Origin: Lobosporangium transversale
Lineage: Eukaryota > Mortierellomycota > Mortierellomycetes > Mortierellales > Mortierellaceae
Assembly: GCF_002105155.1 (NCBI RefSeq)
Contig: NW_019028987.1
Coordinates: forward strand, 1-64,000
DNA length: 64,000 nucleotides
Reading direction: 5' to 3'
The number at the start of each line of letters is the position of its first letter. Positions within the stretch are counted from its first letter, which is position 1. Positions 1-13,113 of this stretch are shown piece by piece. The position numbers were made by a program, and so were the translations under genes. The notes under the pieces were generated by a model, which was not told the origin of the DNA, did no database searches, and saw only the letters and a program-made list of their open reading frames with translations.

Positions 1-600
1 GTAGAAACACCCCACTATCTCCTCACTTATGAACATTTCAAGGCCGCCACTGAACTTTCCTCAATTAAGGATACAGACATCATATTGGGGGGCATGCAAG
101 GTTTTGATTCCAAAAAGATTTCATTTCCAAGAGTGTCAGAACTATTAATGGGCCAAGCACAGACATCATTGAGGCAGCACTACAGGAACACAATGGTATA
201 GCCCTGTGTGGAGTGTTCTCATGCATATTCTGCGGTCAAATGCTCTTTATTCAGACTCTTTTTTTTTTTTTTTTTTTTTTTTTAGTTCATTGTCGATAAA
301 ACTAACGAAGATATAAGCGACGTTGAGTTTTTTTTTGCGGGAGAACAAAAAAGCGAAAAAATACTCAGACTTCCCTGCGTCTTCCTGGCTACCCGGGTAT
401 GTGTATCTGTCTGAATATGCCAAGCAGCTACTGGAGCGTATTCTGTCTATCGACAATCCTTCCAAGGGTGCAATGTTTGAATCGTACAGGGAACAAAAGG
501 GGTTTTGATATAGGATCTCTTTTGTGACATTAAAGGATATCACATGCTTCATGGATATCGAGACAAAGCATCCCTGCAACCACAAGACAAAGATATAACT
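1..600. other. Unassigned stretch before the Fanzor relic
   Basis: The first 200 bases are open in one plus-strand frame and run in from the window edge, so a gene end or relic may lie here; I recognise no family. A run of about 24 T starts near 260. The stretch 323-508 reads open for about 60 codons but has no recognisable domain. It may belong to the upstream part of the decayed element that follows. Confidence 0.3.
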
Positions 601-1715
601 CGGTTCAAACTCAAAGAAACGGTTTTACCAACGGTCTTGTGCTGAACTTACCCACCTATGACACAGTCCAGGCGAAGGGACAGTGGTGGTCTGACGTAGA
701 TGAAGAAGGCTACAACCAAGAATTGGGGCTTTCTCAAGGATTCCTCAACACGACATGTTCAAAGGCAGCTGGTGAAGACCCGCAGACGAAGGCTACAAAA
801 ACATATACTAGAAGAAGAGCTCCAAATTGCTTAAAAACGTTGAACTCACATTCAACGAACCAGGGCGATGCCCATCTGCAAACACCACAACTATCGCCGG
901 ATGCGATCCTGGTATTGTTAACGCCCTTACGTTTCCTCGCTGGACTCTCACAACCCTAACTTACGGCAAACGGTGAAGGTGATAAGCAGGTTCTTGTACC
1001 TTCGTCCTCCGCTTCAATCACCTGTTGAACAAAAGGAAGTGTGAAACAGGAATGATTGAGGTTTAGAGCGCCATCCCAGTATTTGGAAGGGATACATACA
1101 ATGAGCACTTCTATTGGGTGAACGGAGTTCCAGACACAGACAGGATCAAAGAATTTGGATGTGCTTCAAGAATTCTACAAGTCCAGATGGTGCCTTAAAA
1201 AAAGGAACTTACGAAAGGCTCAACGAGCTACATTCGACTACGCGGTACAGCGAGCGTTGAAGATGCTCGGGGAAAAGGAGCGGCTGTCGTCGGCCTAGGT
1301 TCCTTTGGAAGTCGTAACGGAATTTCTAGCAAGCATACTGCTATAAAGAGGCACCTTGTGACACAGGTATGATTTTTTTTAAAAAAAAATATGAAAGCCT
1401 AGGAAGCCAGAGAACTCTTGCTGATAAACGGCCACCATTTGAAACGCTTAGGTCAAAGCACGAGGACACTTTGCTGTAGGGGCGCACGAGCTTTACACCG
1501 GCGTCCTCTGTCCCCGACCCCTCTGCGATAACTTTTTGGAGACAGTGTACCCTCGCTCTAAATATAGCCGTGCATGTAAGATCGACGTGACGCAGTTGGA
1601 GCGGATAACATTGCAAGAATTGATCTCGCTCAAATTGAGAGGCAAGAGAGACCTGCAAAGTAAGCCCACGGAAGAGTCGCCTGCTCCGGCTGCAAAGCGC
1701 GCACGACGCTAGACA
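600..1715 (+). pseudogene. Degenerate Fanzor/TnpB-type (RuvC-like) nuclease relic
   Basis: Three plus-strand frames together carry the diagnostic blocks of the TnpB/Fanzor family in the right order. The RuvC-I block reads GCDPGIVNALTF near 898-933. A bridge-like basic block reads KKRNLRKAQRATFDYAVQRA near 1197-1257. A block VVGLGSFGSRNG near 1279-1314 comes before a possible intron or frame break. The zinc-finger half (CPRPLC, then CRAC-like cysteines) lies near 1510-1580, and the RuvC-III block RDAVGADNIARIDLAQIE near 1588-1641. These blocks lie in different frames and are split by stops, for example just after the RuvC-I block. Another frame near the end codes a basic NLS-like tail (AAKRARR) closed by a stop near 1712. 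Family knowledge: Fanzors are eukaryotic RNA-guided DNA nucleases carried by transposons. This copy is inferred to be dead. I did not find its terminal repeats or guide RNA. Confidence 0.7.
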
Positions 1716-2027
1716 CAAGTATTTAGGCGCCGGCACATACAAAAAAATTTGCAAGTTCTGTTTATTTCCCTCTCCTGCATCCTTTGATCTTATGCCCATG
1801 AATTTCTGGACTAACTTTAAAACCTTACAGATCACTGTAATTAGAAATAAATAGAAATAAAATGTGCAATGGGTGATTTATCAACTATTTCCTCCTTTGC
1901 TTTTTTCACTCGGGAGCTTATCGTCTAAATGTCCTTGATAGCCTTAGGGGGGTGTTTACTAGAATAAGAATTATCAGGATCTTAGGAATCTTAGGAATAC
2001 CGATATTTTATTACATCTCTGGTATTA
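1716..2027. other. Spacer upstream of REV3
   Basis: This is AT-rich spacer between the Fanzor relic and the first REV3 ATG. It should contain the REV3 promoter and leader. I see no clear TATA box or repeat. Confidence 0.4.
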
Positions 2028-2557
2028 ATGAACTCATTCAGCAATACAGCATCAATGAGTAATGACATCATTCAGCATGAGGAAGATGTCCGCCATGCAA
2101 TAGAACAGAGGGACACCGGACCTTTAGTAGATACAAAGAATACCAAGGATAGTCCGAATGATCCAGCAAGCCTAGCAAATCATTCTTCACGTCCAGTGCG
2201 GTTCAAAATACGAATTGTCGATTTAGACTATTACATGACAGAGCCAGGGCCACTTGATCTGGATATGTGCCAATTTCTCCCGCCATCCTGCCCAGTCCTA
2301 AAAGTCCCTGTCGTTAGGGTCTATGGCGCAAATGAGTCGGGACAAAAGACTTGTCTTCACATTCACAGGGTGAGTACTTTGCTATCATCATTAACAGAAT
2401 ACCTTCAGTTGAATTTGGTGGCGTCGAGAATCAAATCAAAAGTAAATGTCCTCACCAATGTTTAATAATTAAATGTGGATGATAGGCATACCCCTACTTT
2501 TACGTACCATATGATGGATCATTGGAAACATCGCAACGTATGTTATTTGGATTCAAA

Positions 2558-2593
<36 letters not shown>

Positions 2594-5500
2594 TGTTTCG
2601 CTGCTGCTCTTACAAACCCTATATGAGCTGCCATTTGATATGATTAAATATGATCTAGTTCAAACGTATATTCTGCAGCTGGGATTGAGTTTAAACCATG
2701 CTGCAAATATTACTTTCAACACACCACAGGATCCTCGAAAATCTCAATACGTTGCAGCGATTACTCCTGTAAAAGGGATCCCATTCTATGGCTACCACGT
2801 CGGCTACTCATACTTCCTAAAGATCTATCTTTTCAATCCGGATTCCGAAAGTCGAATTGTTGATTTGATGCGAAGCGGAGCTATCATGGGCACTCAGTTT
2901 CAGCCATTTGAGGCCCATATACCATTCAAATTGCAGTTCTTTATCGATTTTAATCTTTACGGTATGGGGTGGCTAGAGCTCGAGGAGGGACTAGTGAGGA
3001 ATAATGTCCCAGGTATGTAAATGGTACTCCAATTTGTTCATTTAGTTATTAATGTTACTCATAATATGCCACTCCTTTTTAAGATCTGTGGAACGTGAGT
3101 AGTTTAAGAATTTTTTTTTATTTGCTTGATGAATTCGTTAGAACCCATGGATGGCGACCATCCTAAGCGCTTGACGAAAGCAACGGTAGCGGATACGCAT
3201 GTTTGGTCAATTGAAAACGACCCTGGGAGGCAATCCAACTGTGAAATCGAAATGGATTCAACCGTGGATCGCATTGTGAATCGAGATAGAGTGACAGAGA
3301 GGGATACACATACAACTCTAGAAGAATGCTTCAAGCCACCATCTTTGACGGCACAGGTTCCATCCATGGCCAGTCTTTGGGAGGTGAGTTTGTTGCTCGT
3401 AAAAGTAATCCTTCATTTTTCAGAAAAAAAAAAAAATTGACAGTTTTATGATATCGATAGGATGATGCACGACGGAGAAAAGCCAATAATATGCCCTCAC
3501 AAGAGGCGCCAAAGACTCAGATTCGCGATCCTGTTAGCATTCCATGGTTAAACCACGATGCAAATAAGCATACAGTTGCTGAGTTGGTGCGGCAGATGAT
3601 ATCACAGAGTCAGATTAAAATGCCCACGCAAGGAGACTTTGCCAATTTCAGCGTCCTTGAAGACCCACTAGGGAAAGGATTTCCGACCGCTTATCAGAGC
3701 GCTCTGTTTCTTTGTCCTCGCGCCGCCCCTGAAGTAGATGAAAGTGGGTCGGACGCGCGTTCACAAGGTTTGCAGGACACCTCGTTTGTCTACGATGAGG
3801 CTGATAGCTCTATTTTGGTGGATGAATCGATCATTTCTCAGGCGGTAAGACCCTAAACACACAATGGATGAAAACCACTATTTTCAAATATTCAAACATC
3901 CTTTCTAGCTTGGTTTTGTCCGCTTATTGACCATATAACTCTTATATTTTTACGATCGAGCCAGGTTGCGGCATTTGATGAAGGCAACATAGACACTAAA
4001 AAAGAGATATTTAAAGGTCTAACCGGCTTCAGAGATATTGAGGAACAGGATGAAGACGAAGACTTTGCTCTCCCTGATATGAATGAATTTCAGGATGAAA
4101 ATTTTTTAGACGAGGCAGATCTGTGGGCCAGCACAAATTCATCCGACACAGAACAACAAGCGATTGTTTTTGAGCTGAAGAGACCCAAAACAACACGTAT
4201 CATCCCTCAGTTTGATGGCAGTAATGATGTAGATGATCAACACAACAATAATGGAGAACGCAAGGATACTATGAAAGAATGGCAAAGTATAACTAGACTG
4301 AATACAAAAAAAAGGGATCGAAGCTTGTTTACAGCTTCGAAGGATAAATTTAATGCAAAAGCGAAGCGCTTCCGTGAAATTGCCACAGCTTCTGAGGGTG
4401 ATTTAGCCCATCAGTCACCTAGAGATTCAAGGCGGCCAGCAGTTCGTGACAACAATGATCAAAGTGTTAGATTTGATGACTCTCACATGCCTGCACCATT
4501 AGAAAGTATTCGTGAGCGAGCTGGTTCCTTGTCGCCACGAAAGAGAACACGAAGTTATATGCAGTCCGTGCAGATCCCTTCGTGCTCGCGAAGGAAATCT
4601 GGCACTGGTCAAACGAAAAGTATATTGAACAGAGCTACATCGGTGACTTTAGCTCAGCCTGCGTCTAAGCTCGTCACGGCAGTATCGGACAGCCCAGATA
4701 TTGAGGAAGATGGAAACCTTGATAAAGGAAATGGATCTATGTCCCAAGAGCTAGTTACTATATCAACACGGCGGGGCATACCAGAATTAGAGCGCGTGCG
4801 ATATCAAAACCCGTCTACTTCGAAAATTCTCTACAGTTATCCAGCACCAGCTTCACCTAATCGAGAGTATTTTATGTCTGCCATGGATGAAATGTGGTCT
4901 TCGCCCTCACCGCCATTGGAAAGACCCTCATTTATACACTCTCCACCCCGTCCAACGTCGCCGTATCTCACATCTACACATAATATCTCCATTCCAGCTA
5001 CTCAGCCTTACTATGACCAAGATGTTAGTCAGCAGGCAGAAACGACTGTGTCTTCTAAAAGACTTAGCAGCCCAGGGCCTCCCCCTCCGGAACACGAGTC
5101 TAATGACGGTTCAAAAGTCGACCAAACATTTCTCGATGATCCATACGTAGCTCAGGGTAATCCAGAGGATACAACGAGAAACGAGAGTAAAGATGTTCTA
5201 GAAATCGGAAGGGCAAAATCAGGAGTTATTCTGGTAGAGGACTCTTTCCTTGAAGAAGCGCAAGACTTGAATTCAGACAAGCCGGAAACAGACTCTGACA
5301 CAAAGTATATTTTAAACGATATTATGCCGAATAAACCGCAAGCTTTTCAGTTTGCGTTATCACCTCCAACAACAAGCGAATTACTTGCATCGCTAGCAGG
5401 ACTAGATTTACCTATGGTCATCCATCAGAAACCTTTTTATTCGAATGAATCAGACATACCTCCTAAAGCCAAAGTTTTTGGCGGCAAGGAATTTCGCTTG

Positions 5501-8500
5501 CAGTCAAATAGCATCAAAACGATACCGGTATTCAAGAGTAGTGATGATTCCATCATGGATCCTATGCTAGATAAAGGATTTCAATTTTGGGAGCCCTGTC
5601 GACAACCTCCTTCCCGGAATGATATTCAGATTTGGTTAGAAGAGGAAGGAAAGCATGCGAGGCTAATGATGAGGTCAGCAGCTGATACTTCAACACAGAA
5701 ACGTCGTGAGCAGATCTCGCAAATAGAAGGCCCGACCCAAAGAAACCCTTTTGGGTACAAGAATAGTCCAACAAAAATTGCTTCCTCCGTTGCTGTAGAA
5801 AAGGACTATTTGGATGTTTTTAGCATGGAGCTACATTGTCAGACACGCGGAACCTTGTTACCGGATCCGGCGTTGGACCCCATCCAGGCAGTGTTTTACT
5901 GCTGGCAGACAGATCAACAAGGACTGGTCTCGAATGGATGGGTACCAGGGTAAGGACATTTGACTTTTTGTGTTATAGCGTGTAAAATTGAATGCTTTTA
6001 ATGACATTTACAGCATCACTACACATCTACTCAAATAGATACCGTGTAGGGATTTTCACACACGTGGGAGCAGGGATGATAAAGAAGCTGTCTGTTGGTC
6101 GGATAGGATTCGATATTCATATGGCTGAGAATGAAGGCGAGATGATGAATGCCGTTCTAAAGCATATCTTGAGTCTCGACCCAGACATTTTGGCCGGGTA
6201 TGAGGTGTACAAACTATCATGGGGCTATTTTATGGACAGGTACTGGACCCTATTTGGTATAGACATGTCCAAACTACTTTCTCGTATCCGTCCTCCAAAA
6301 CCGCCTTTTATAAGCAAGGAGGCCATGGAAGCAAGAGGTTCTTATGATCCAAAACTCCATTCTGGTCTCAAAATTGGCGGCCGGCATCTATTCAATGTCT
6401 GGAGAATGATTCGCGGAGAAGTTGCGCTCACTAACTACGGGTTCTGCAATGTAGTTTTCCATGTATTGCAACAAAGGTAAAACGGCCTGGCCATCACTGG
6501 CTGCTATTCTACTTGAAGGTCATGATGCTCTTATAGAAGATTGTAAGATATTATTCATTTACTTTTATTTTTACTCATTACATTCCTCTTCTCTATTTAA
6601 TCCGACATTGGAAAATGTCAGAATACCTCACTATACATATGAAACATTATCAAGATGGTGGGCAGATGGCATTGCGCTCCATCAATCCCGGGTCGTACGC
6701 TATTATTTGCATCGAGTTCAATATAATTTGCAGCTCATTGAATCACAAGAGCTCATTTCTCGCACTAGCGAGTTTGCACGTGTTTTTGGCGTGGATTTTT
6801 TTAGTGTCATCTCGCGCGGTTCCCAGTACAAGGTAGAATCAATGATGGTTCGGCTTGCAAAACCTGAGAATTTTATCATGATCACTCCGAGCCGTGCTCA
6901 AGTCTCTGCTCAACGCGCGTTAGAGGTGATTCCGATGGTGATGGAACCAGAATCCGGATTTTACGAAGATCCAGTCGTTGTGTTGGACTTTCAGAGTTTG
7001 TATCCAAGTGTGATGATCGCGTACAATATCTGTTACTCAACTAGCCTTGGAAAATTGGGAGGAGGATCAAAGCTTGGTGTTTTGACAGATTACAACATTC
7101 CTGAGGGTATGCTTCCCCTCATGAAGGAACATTTGCATAGTAAGTCTTTGCAAAGATGGGTTTAAATATCTTTGACAGTTAATGCATATGTTTACTGGCA
7201 TGAAGCTTGCTCATCTGCTGGCACTTGATACTCTTACTAATATTTCTTATATTTAAATAGTTGCTCCAAACAATGTCATGTATGTTAATCAGGACATTCG
7301 ACGTGGTCTTCTCGGCCGAATGCTGGCTGAAATCCTTGATACGAGAGTTATGATCAAGAAGGCTATGAAAGAGTATCCAACCAACAAATCACTGCTAAAG
7401 CTTTTGGATGCGCGTCAATTGTCGCTCAAATTTATCGCCAATGTTACATATGGGTATACAGCTGCATCATACTCAGGTCGGATGCCTGGGGCTGAAATCG
7501 CTGATTCAGTGGTGCTTTGTGGTCGTGAAACATTAGAGCGGTCCATCAGATTTGTGAACGATAACCCTAAATGGAATGCAAGAGTAGTCTATGGGGATAC
7601 AGACAGCATGTTTGTGCACCTAAAAGGCCGAACGAGGCAAGAAGCTTTTGAAATTGGATATGACATTGCAGAGACTATTACAAAAATGAATCCCCGACCA
7701 GTCAAACTCAAATTCGAAAAGGTCTATCATGGGTGCTTCTTGGTGACCAAGAAGAGATACGTCGGGAATGCATATGAGACACCGGATCAGGAAAAAGGGA
7801 TATTTGATGCTAAAGGCATTGAAACTATTCGACGAGATGGCATCCCAGCGGTCCAAAAAATTATGGAGACGTGTATCAAGTGAGTAAAAAAAAAAAAAAT
7901 AGCTGCGGTCGATGGAATGAATTTATTGATGTGTCAGCACTTTTATAACACCGATGTCATCTAGGGAAATGTTTAGAACAAAAGATCTGTCGCTTGTAAA
8001 GTCTTATCTCGTACGTCAAATGGGGAAGATCCTAGAAGGCCGCGTTCCTGTGCCTGATTTGATGTTTGGGAAAGAGGTGCGTATGGGCAGTTACAGGTAA
8101 GAATTAGTTCTTTTTATTTTGACCTGAATGAGATCACTGAATCCCACTCGGAGCTCTAATTTTTTTTTTTTTTTCCAGTGAAAAAGGAGTGCCTCCACCT
8201 GGTGCTATAATCTCTGCTCGCAGGATGAACCTCGACCCGCGCGCAGAGCCTCAATATGGCGAGCGTATCCCATACGTCGTGGTTTATGGAAGCCCTGGGG
8301 CTCGACTGACTGATCAAGTTGTCGAGCCAAAAGAACTTCTTCGTAATAAGAATTTACGACTCAATGGCGAGTACTACATCCGCAAGCATGTGATACCTTC
8401 CATGGAGCGGATATTCCAGCTTGCCGGGGCAGATGTTAAATCATGGTTTGATGAAATGCCTCGAGTTCAGAGAGTTATACCTCAGCTTGTCTCAGGACAA

Positions 8501-9247
8501 GAGCCTGGTCAAAAAGCAGTTCAGACGCTGTCAAGCATTAATGGGGAAACAGGCTCTCCTGCTAAATTATCAGAACTCAATTCTGCAGTGTCAGTTATAC
8601 CAATGAAGATGAACTCTGCTGTAGTTGCAGCACAGGAGGAGCTTAAACACCACCATCACCATCAGCAACAGCAGTCGCTGATGCAACAAACAAATGCTCC
8701 CTCTGAGGAACATAAATCCCTTCCAACGTTAGAAGACGTTGCAACAGCAGGAACCGAGACATTCGAAGGTATATTGGAAACTACTCTGGAAGCTTCACGA
8801 TTAAAATCAGGGCGCAAAGGCAGTAAGGGCTATGTTTTATTGGGATCGCGGATCGATCGTTACTATCAAAGCCAGCTCTGTACTGTGTGTGGTAAGATAG
8901 TGACCGGGCAAGGGGCACAAAAGTATCTTTGCGCAGATTGTAAGAGCGAGCAAGGTCGGCCTTATTCTTTACTAGTTTTACAAAATGGGCTTGCCAAAGC
9001 CGAGAAGCTTTTGCGAGCAGCGGTGGATGTCTGTAGCTCCTGCTGTCGTGGCGCTAGTAATGGAGGTGTGGGTGTAGATATTGGAGAGTGTGGTGATGGT
9101 CTAGCCAGCACTGGAATGGAATTGGTCGCGTGCGAAAGCCTTGAGTGTACTGTATTTTGGCAACGCCAGAAGGCTCATGACTCACTTCTTGTGACACGTA
9201 AGTTGACAGAAAAGATTATGAAGGTTCTGGAAGAGTTAGAAACATAA
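2028..9247 (+). CDS. REV3: DNA polymerase zeta catalytic subunit Rev3
   Basis: Catalytic subunit of the B-family translesion polymerase zeta, a nuclear enzyme that extends past DNA damage. Exon model: 2028-2369, 2486-2537, 2659-3012, 3084-3098, 3142-3383, 3461-3844, 3965-5949, 6039-6476, 6622-7139, 7261-7879, 7965-8096, 8179-9247; 2,049 residues. The N-terminal block ([26 protein letters not shown]) is Rev3-like. Exon 7 is a long, polar, disordered linker. Polymerase motif A is [14 protein letters not shown] (about residue 1390), motif [21 protein letters not shown] (about 1490) and motif C YGDTDSMF (about 1550). Two C-terminal cysteine modules follow: CTVCGK...CADC, then CSSC...CESLEC, the latter corresponding to the 4Fe-4S/Rev7-Pol31 region. 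A His/Gln run (HHHHHQQQQ) lies near 8650. Length lies between yeast (about 1,500) and human (about 3,100). The start codon and the tiny fourth exon are the least certain parts. Confidence 0.95.
2556..2594. repeat. AAT microsatellite in REV3 intron 2
   Basis: About twelve AAT/TAA units lie inside the intron 2538-2658. They read as poly-Ile in one frame, which is not coding in the spliced model. Confidence 0.85.
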
Positions 9248-9342
9248 TCTTGGATTCTACCAATCAAAGTCACTCGGTCCTCTAGAATAATAGAATCATT
9301 GCACTTTACACAGCCTTTATTCCTAAATTACTTTTTATACTA

Positions 9343-11807
9343 TTAATAAAGCAACTTAGCGCGAGCACGGGCGGCCATCAGCCGCTCGACTTCATGGCTG
9401 GCTGGATGTAATCCATCGTCTCTCGCGGCTTTAACAGTGTAGTGTCTTAACAAAGCGTCACGTCGCACAAAAGGCCGATGGCAGAAATCGCAAGGCCAGG
9501 TCATCTCCTGATGTTTTGAGGCTTGGTGGCGCTTTAGATCATGGATTCTGCCAAAAGATTCGCTCGGGCAAAGCTCACAGCGGAAGGTCATGTTCTCTGT
9601 TATTGGATTATAAACCATAATTGCTCCATCTTCAGTCTTCGTAACTGTCATGCCCTCAGTCCCTGGGAGGTTGAGATCTGAGGTGCTTCTTCCAGTAAGG
9701 TTGCTTTGTACAGAAGCTGCAAACGTTGTTGACGGCTTTGTTGATGATTCTGGAAGATGCTCGTTCTCATGATAGGGTTCCTGTTCTTGCTGGTGATGCC
9801 GCTTAGACATAACAAGCTCCCATATATTTGGCAAATGAGAGCCAGATTGACGTCGAGACTGTTGCTGATGATGATGTTCCTGTGTTTGACTGGGTCGTGA
9901 GTTCTGGCTAAGGTCTTGATCAGTATTTATTCTCGAAGGAGAGCGCCGTGATGCATGGTGTTGGCTACGGTGCTCGAATGATACGTGTTGTATTGGTTGC
10001 ACTGGTGATAACGGCATGGAAGAAGCCTCTGACTGGGTTGGCCTTAGAGGCGGAGATGAGGATCTGAATGAGGGCTGTCGCTCATATTTGGGAGAAGGTG
10101 GATGGCGCTCGTACAACACCCTCTGAGCCTCGCTCATAAACTCAAAGTTGTTTGGGTTGGGGAGAACATTGGATCTCTCATTATTCTTATCATCTCCCTT
10201 GTCCCTTCCTATGTCCCAGTCGTGTGCTTTTTCCTGGCGGCGAGGTAAAAAGACATCGTAACGCAATCTTTCATGTCGATACTGTTGCTGCGGCGACGGT
10301 GAGGACTGCGAAAATGGTGGCGTTTGAGCTCTGTTCGAAATGGAAAATTCATCTCCATCTTTGCCACTAGCACTGATACTGATCTTATCCTCTTTGCCCA
10401 AGGATGACTCGGTTGTACATGAGGATGACGCTACCCTCGTGAAGGGAGACGGAGAACGCTGCACAAGCAAATATTGATATTAATGCCTTTAGCGATTGTC
10501 ATAAAAAGAGCTACTTTTATCCACGCTTCTTGTAAATAATGTCAATGAAGAGATATATAAAAATAAATAGAATAAATAAAAAATACGCTGTACCATACCC
10601 TTCTATCAAAAGAAACATGCGAATGACTACTGCCAATGGAGCTTCTCTTGATCTGGCGAAGTCGTTCGTCGCGATAATCTTTGAAATCGAGAGTATGGTA
10701 GCGTGAACCTATGTTGTTGCTATCAAACTGATTCGGAGAGCTATATTGACCTTGCTCGTATGGCCAAGTACGACGTTTTCCCAAAACCAAGCGCTCATCC
10801 GACAGGAACTCTTGTTGTGTAGAAGGCATATCCTGTTGTATGAGTGGCGGGGGTATTGATGAAGAGGAAGAGTCGTGTCTTTTTGACGGAGGAAAAGGAA
10901 GGAACTGTCGCTGTATACAGGGTATTACAGGTGAAGGTGAGTTTGTTTGTCGTGGCGATGTTGAAGACTGCTCATATTGAGGTTCGCATTGATCCATCAA
11001 AGAGTCCGAGGGAAGCTCTTCAGTTGTGAGGTCGGGATGACCATCAACATCCATCATGGTTGCTTCATCAGCATTGCCAAGCGTACATTTCTGCGATAAC
11101 GGTAAAGAACGGCGGCGATGAAACTCGAGATACCCATCCGAATGTTTCTGGGAGTGCTTTTGATGGGGGATCAAGTCATCCGACTCGCGCTTTGGAGACA
11201 TGGACATGTTCCTCGAATGAGGTGAGGGGCAGAAGGAGGCTTTAGATAGAATAGGAGAAAACGAGCGACCAAATGATGCAAAAGGAGCAGTGGGAGGAGG
11301 TGAAGAGCATGAGGAGGTGAAAGACGGTGAAGGGGATACCGTCTTGGCAGTGGTTGGATGAGGGGATGAAAATTTTATTGAGCTCAGGCTCTTTGAATGC
11401 CGTGTCTGACGGTGAGAATATTTGGAGTCACCGTGGTATGGAAGACTATGCGGACGCCCCTGCTGAGACTCATCTTGAACGAGACGTCGTCTCCTTTGCT
11501 GATGTTTTTGTTGTTCTTGAAGGCGGTGGTGATGTTCAAGGTCATAGTCGCACGATTCCCACTCTTCCAAATCATCTCGAATAGGTTCTTCATATGGCTT
11601 TTGATAGTTGTCCAAATGATTTGTTTGAGAATGCTCTGCTTGTTGCTTGTGAGAACGATATGTTTGCTGATCATGATCGCCGTCTGATATATCCGAGCAG
11701 GAGAGCTTGCGTTGATCATTTCGTTGAGTTAACTGCTGAGCAGATGGTAGTCCAGCAGAATGGATATATTCTTGACTGGTATTATTGTGGACTTTGTGAA
11801 CCAACAT
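9343..11807 (-). CDS. C2H2 zinc-finger transcription factor
   Basis: Two coding exons, 10599-11807 and 9343-10458, joined by an intron with GTATGG and TGCAG ends; about 774 residues. Nearly all of the protein is Ser/Gln/His/Pro-rich and disordered. The only folded part is C-terminal: one C2H2 finger (CELC...FGRIHDLKRH...KH) followed by a second with unusual His spacing (CDFC...FVRRDALLRH). The FxRxxDLKRH core resembles fungal stress-response factors of the Crz1/Msn2 type, but this is too little to assign an orthologue. The frame stays open upstream of 11807 to about 11970 without another ATG, so the ATG at 11807 is chosen; an upstream exon is possible. Its 3' end lies 95 bp from the REV3 stop (convergent). 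Presumed nuclear DNA-binding regulator; targets unknown. Confidence 0.8.
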
Positions 11808-13100
11808 CCTTTGAGTTTTTGTGGCTATTGAAGATGCTGTTGCAAGATGTGGACGTGTGGACAAGGGAGTGTTGTGAAGATATGGTTTCAACTGGAATCT
11901 GTTCTCCGCCAGATGCTTAGTGGATGGATGTGGTTTGTTGTTTACAAAGAATGGTAGATGCAGGAAAAGTTGTCGAAGAAGCTAGTCAGACAAAAAAATG
12001 AAAATAAAAAGAAAAGAAAAGAAAAAAAAAAAAAAAAAAAAAAGGTTGTTATTAGGACTGGAATGTTTTTAGGGAACAGATAAGGCAGATCAGGGATCAC
12101 ACTCAGCTGAACTTGGGTCTATAGACATGCATACAGTAGATATTGTTCGGTAGACAAAAGAAAGAAAAAAAAAGGACAGGAAAGGGCTGAGGAGAGGAAA
12201 AATGTAGTGGCAAGGGAAGAGGGAGGAAAGAAGCAAAGGAAAAAAAGGAGAGAGAAGGGGTGAAAGAGAAAAAAAGAAAAAATGATGGACGATGATGACA
12301 GGTGTGTTTCACAGGCAGGGTATTGCCACCAACGATAAAAATATTGACAGTCGATGATGTATTTCGCCACCAGAAAAAATAAACAAAATCACAAATGATT
12401 CTGTGCATAAAAAGATTGGTCGCTAGTATTTGAAACATGCCAAATAAACCATACCAGACGTATTCACTCGTGTACGATTGCTCTCATTCCTGCATTTCTG
12501 CTGTTTAGTTTTTTTTTTACTTAAGCACCAATAAGAAAAAGAATGGGACAAATGATTAACTGAATCAAAAGGTGATGGAGAATAAATGAATAAAGTAGGG
12601 TGCAAGGACGATGTGAGAGAAGGAGAGAAGGAGAGAGAGAAAGAGAGAGAGTGTGTGTGAGAGAGAGTAAATAATAAATGCCACTATTTACAAGCATGAG
12701 ATTGCAAATGAACATTATACCGTTGTTCAGAGTGGTTCCATGCATTTAAAACAACACCTTAGCTGTCTTAAACTTTAAAGACAGGGAAATGATAACAGTG
12801 TAAGATAGCCAGACACTCAAACTCTGCTATTCATGTGCAAACAAAGCATTACGGATAGTTTTTTTTTTTTTTTTTTTTTTTTTGAGAAAGTAGTAAAAGA
12901 AACAGTAATAAGGACAGGGGAGAAAGATAACAAGTAGGTCTCTATGCAAATGGGACAAGGAAAGAGAAATGTATCTATTCTGTTTGTTTGCTTAACAAGT
13001 ACCACGGGCTCACAGGACTAACTTGAGATAAACGGCACCAATGATGTATAACATGTCTGTGCAAAATTGTCGTCCCCCAATCTCAATAAAGAGAACAATG
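11808..13100. other. Low-complexity spacer upstream of the zinc-finger gene
   Basis: No gene is supported. The stretch contains an A-rich run near 12001-12043, purine-rich (GA) tracts at about 12160-12280 and 12610-12670, and a T run of about 24 at about 12859-12883. Reading frames here are products of these biased tracts. Confidence 0.6.
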
Positions 13101-13113
13101 AGTACGACACAAT

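Noticed and set aside
11327-11920. Several plus-strand frames over the zinc-finger gene
   Set aside because: They are shadows of the minus-strand low-complexity exon; the codon pattern and C2H2 domain support the minus strand.
12103-13005. Several 60-110 codon frames rich in Phe/Ser/Leu
   Set aside because: They are translations of purine/pyrimidine low-complexity tracts and homopolymers.
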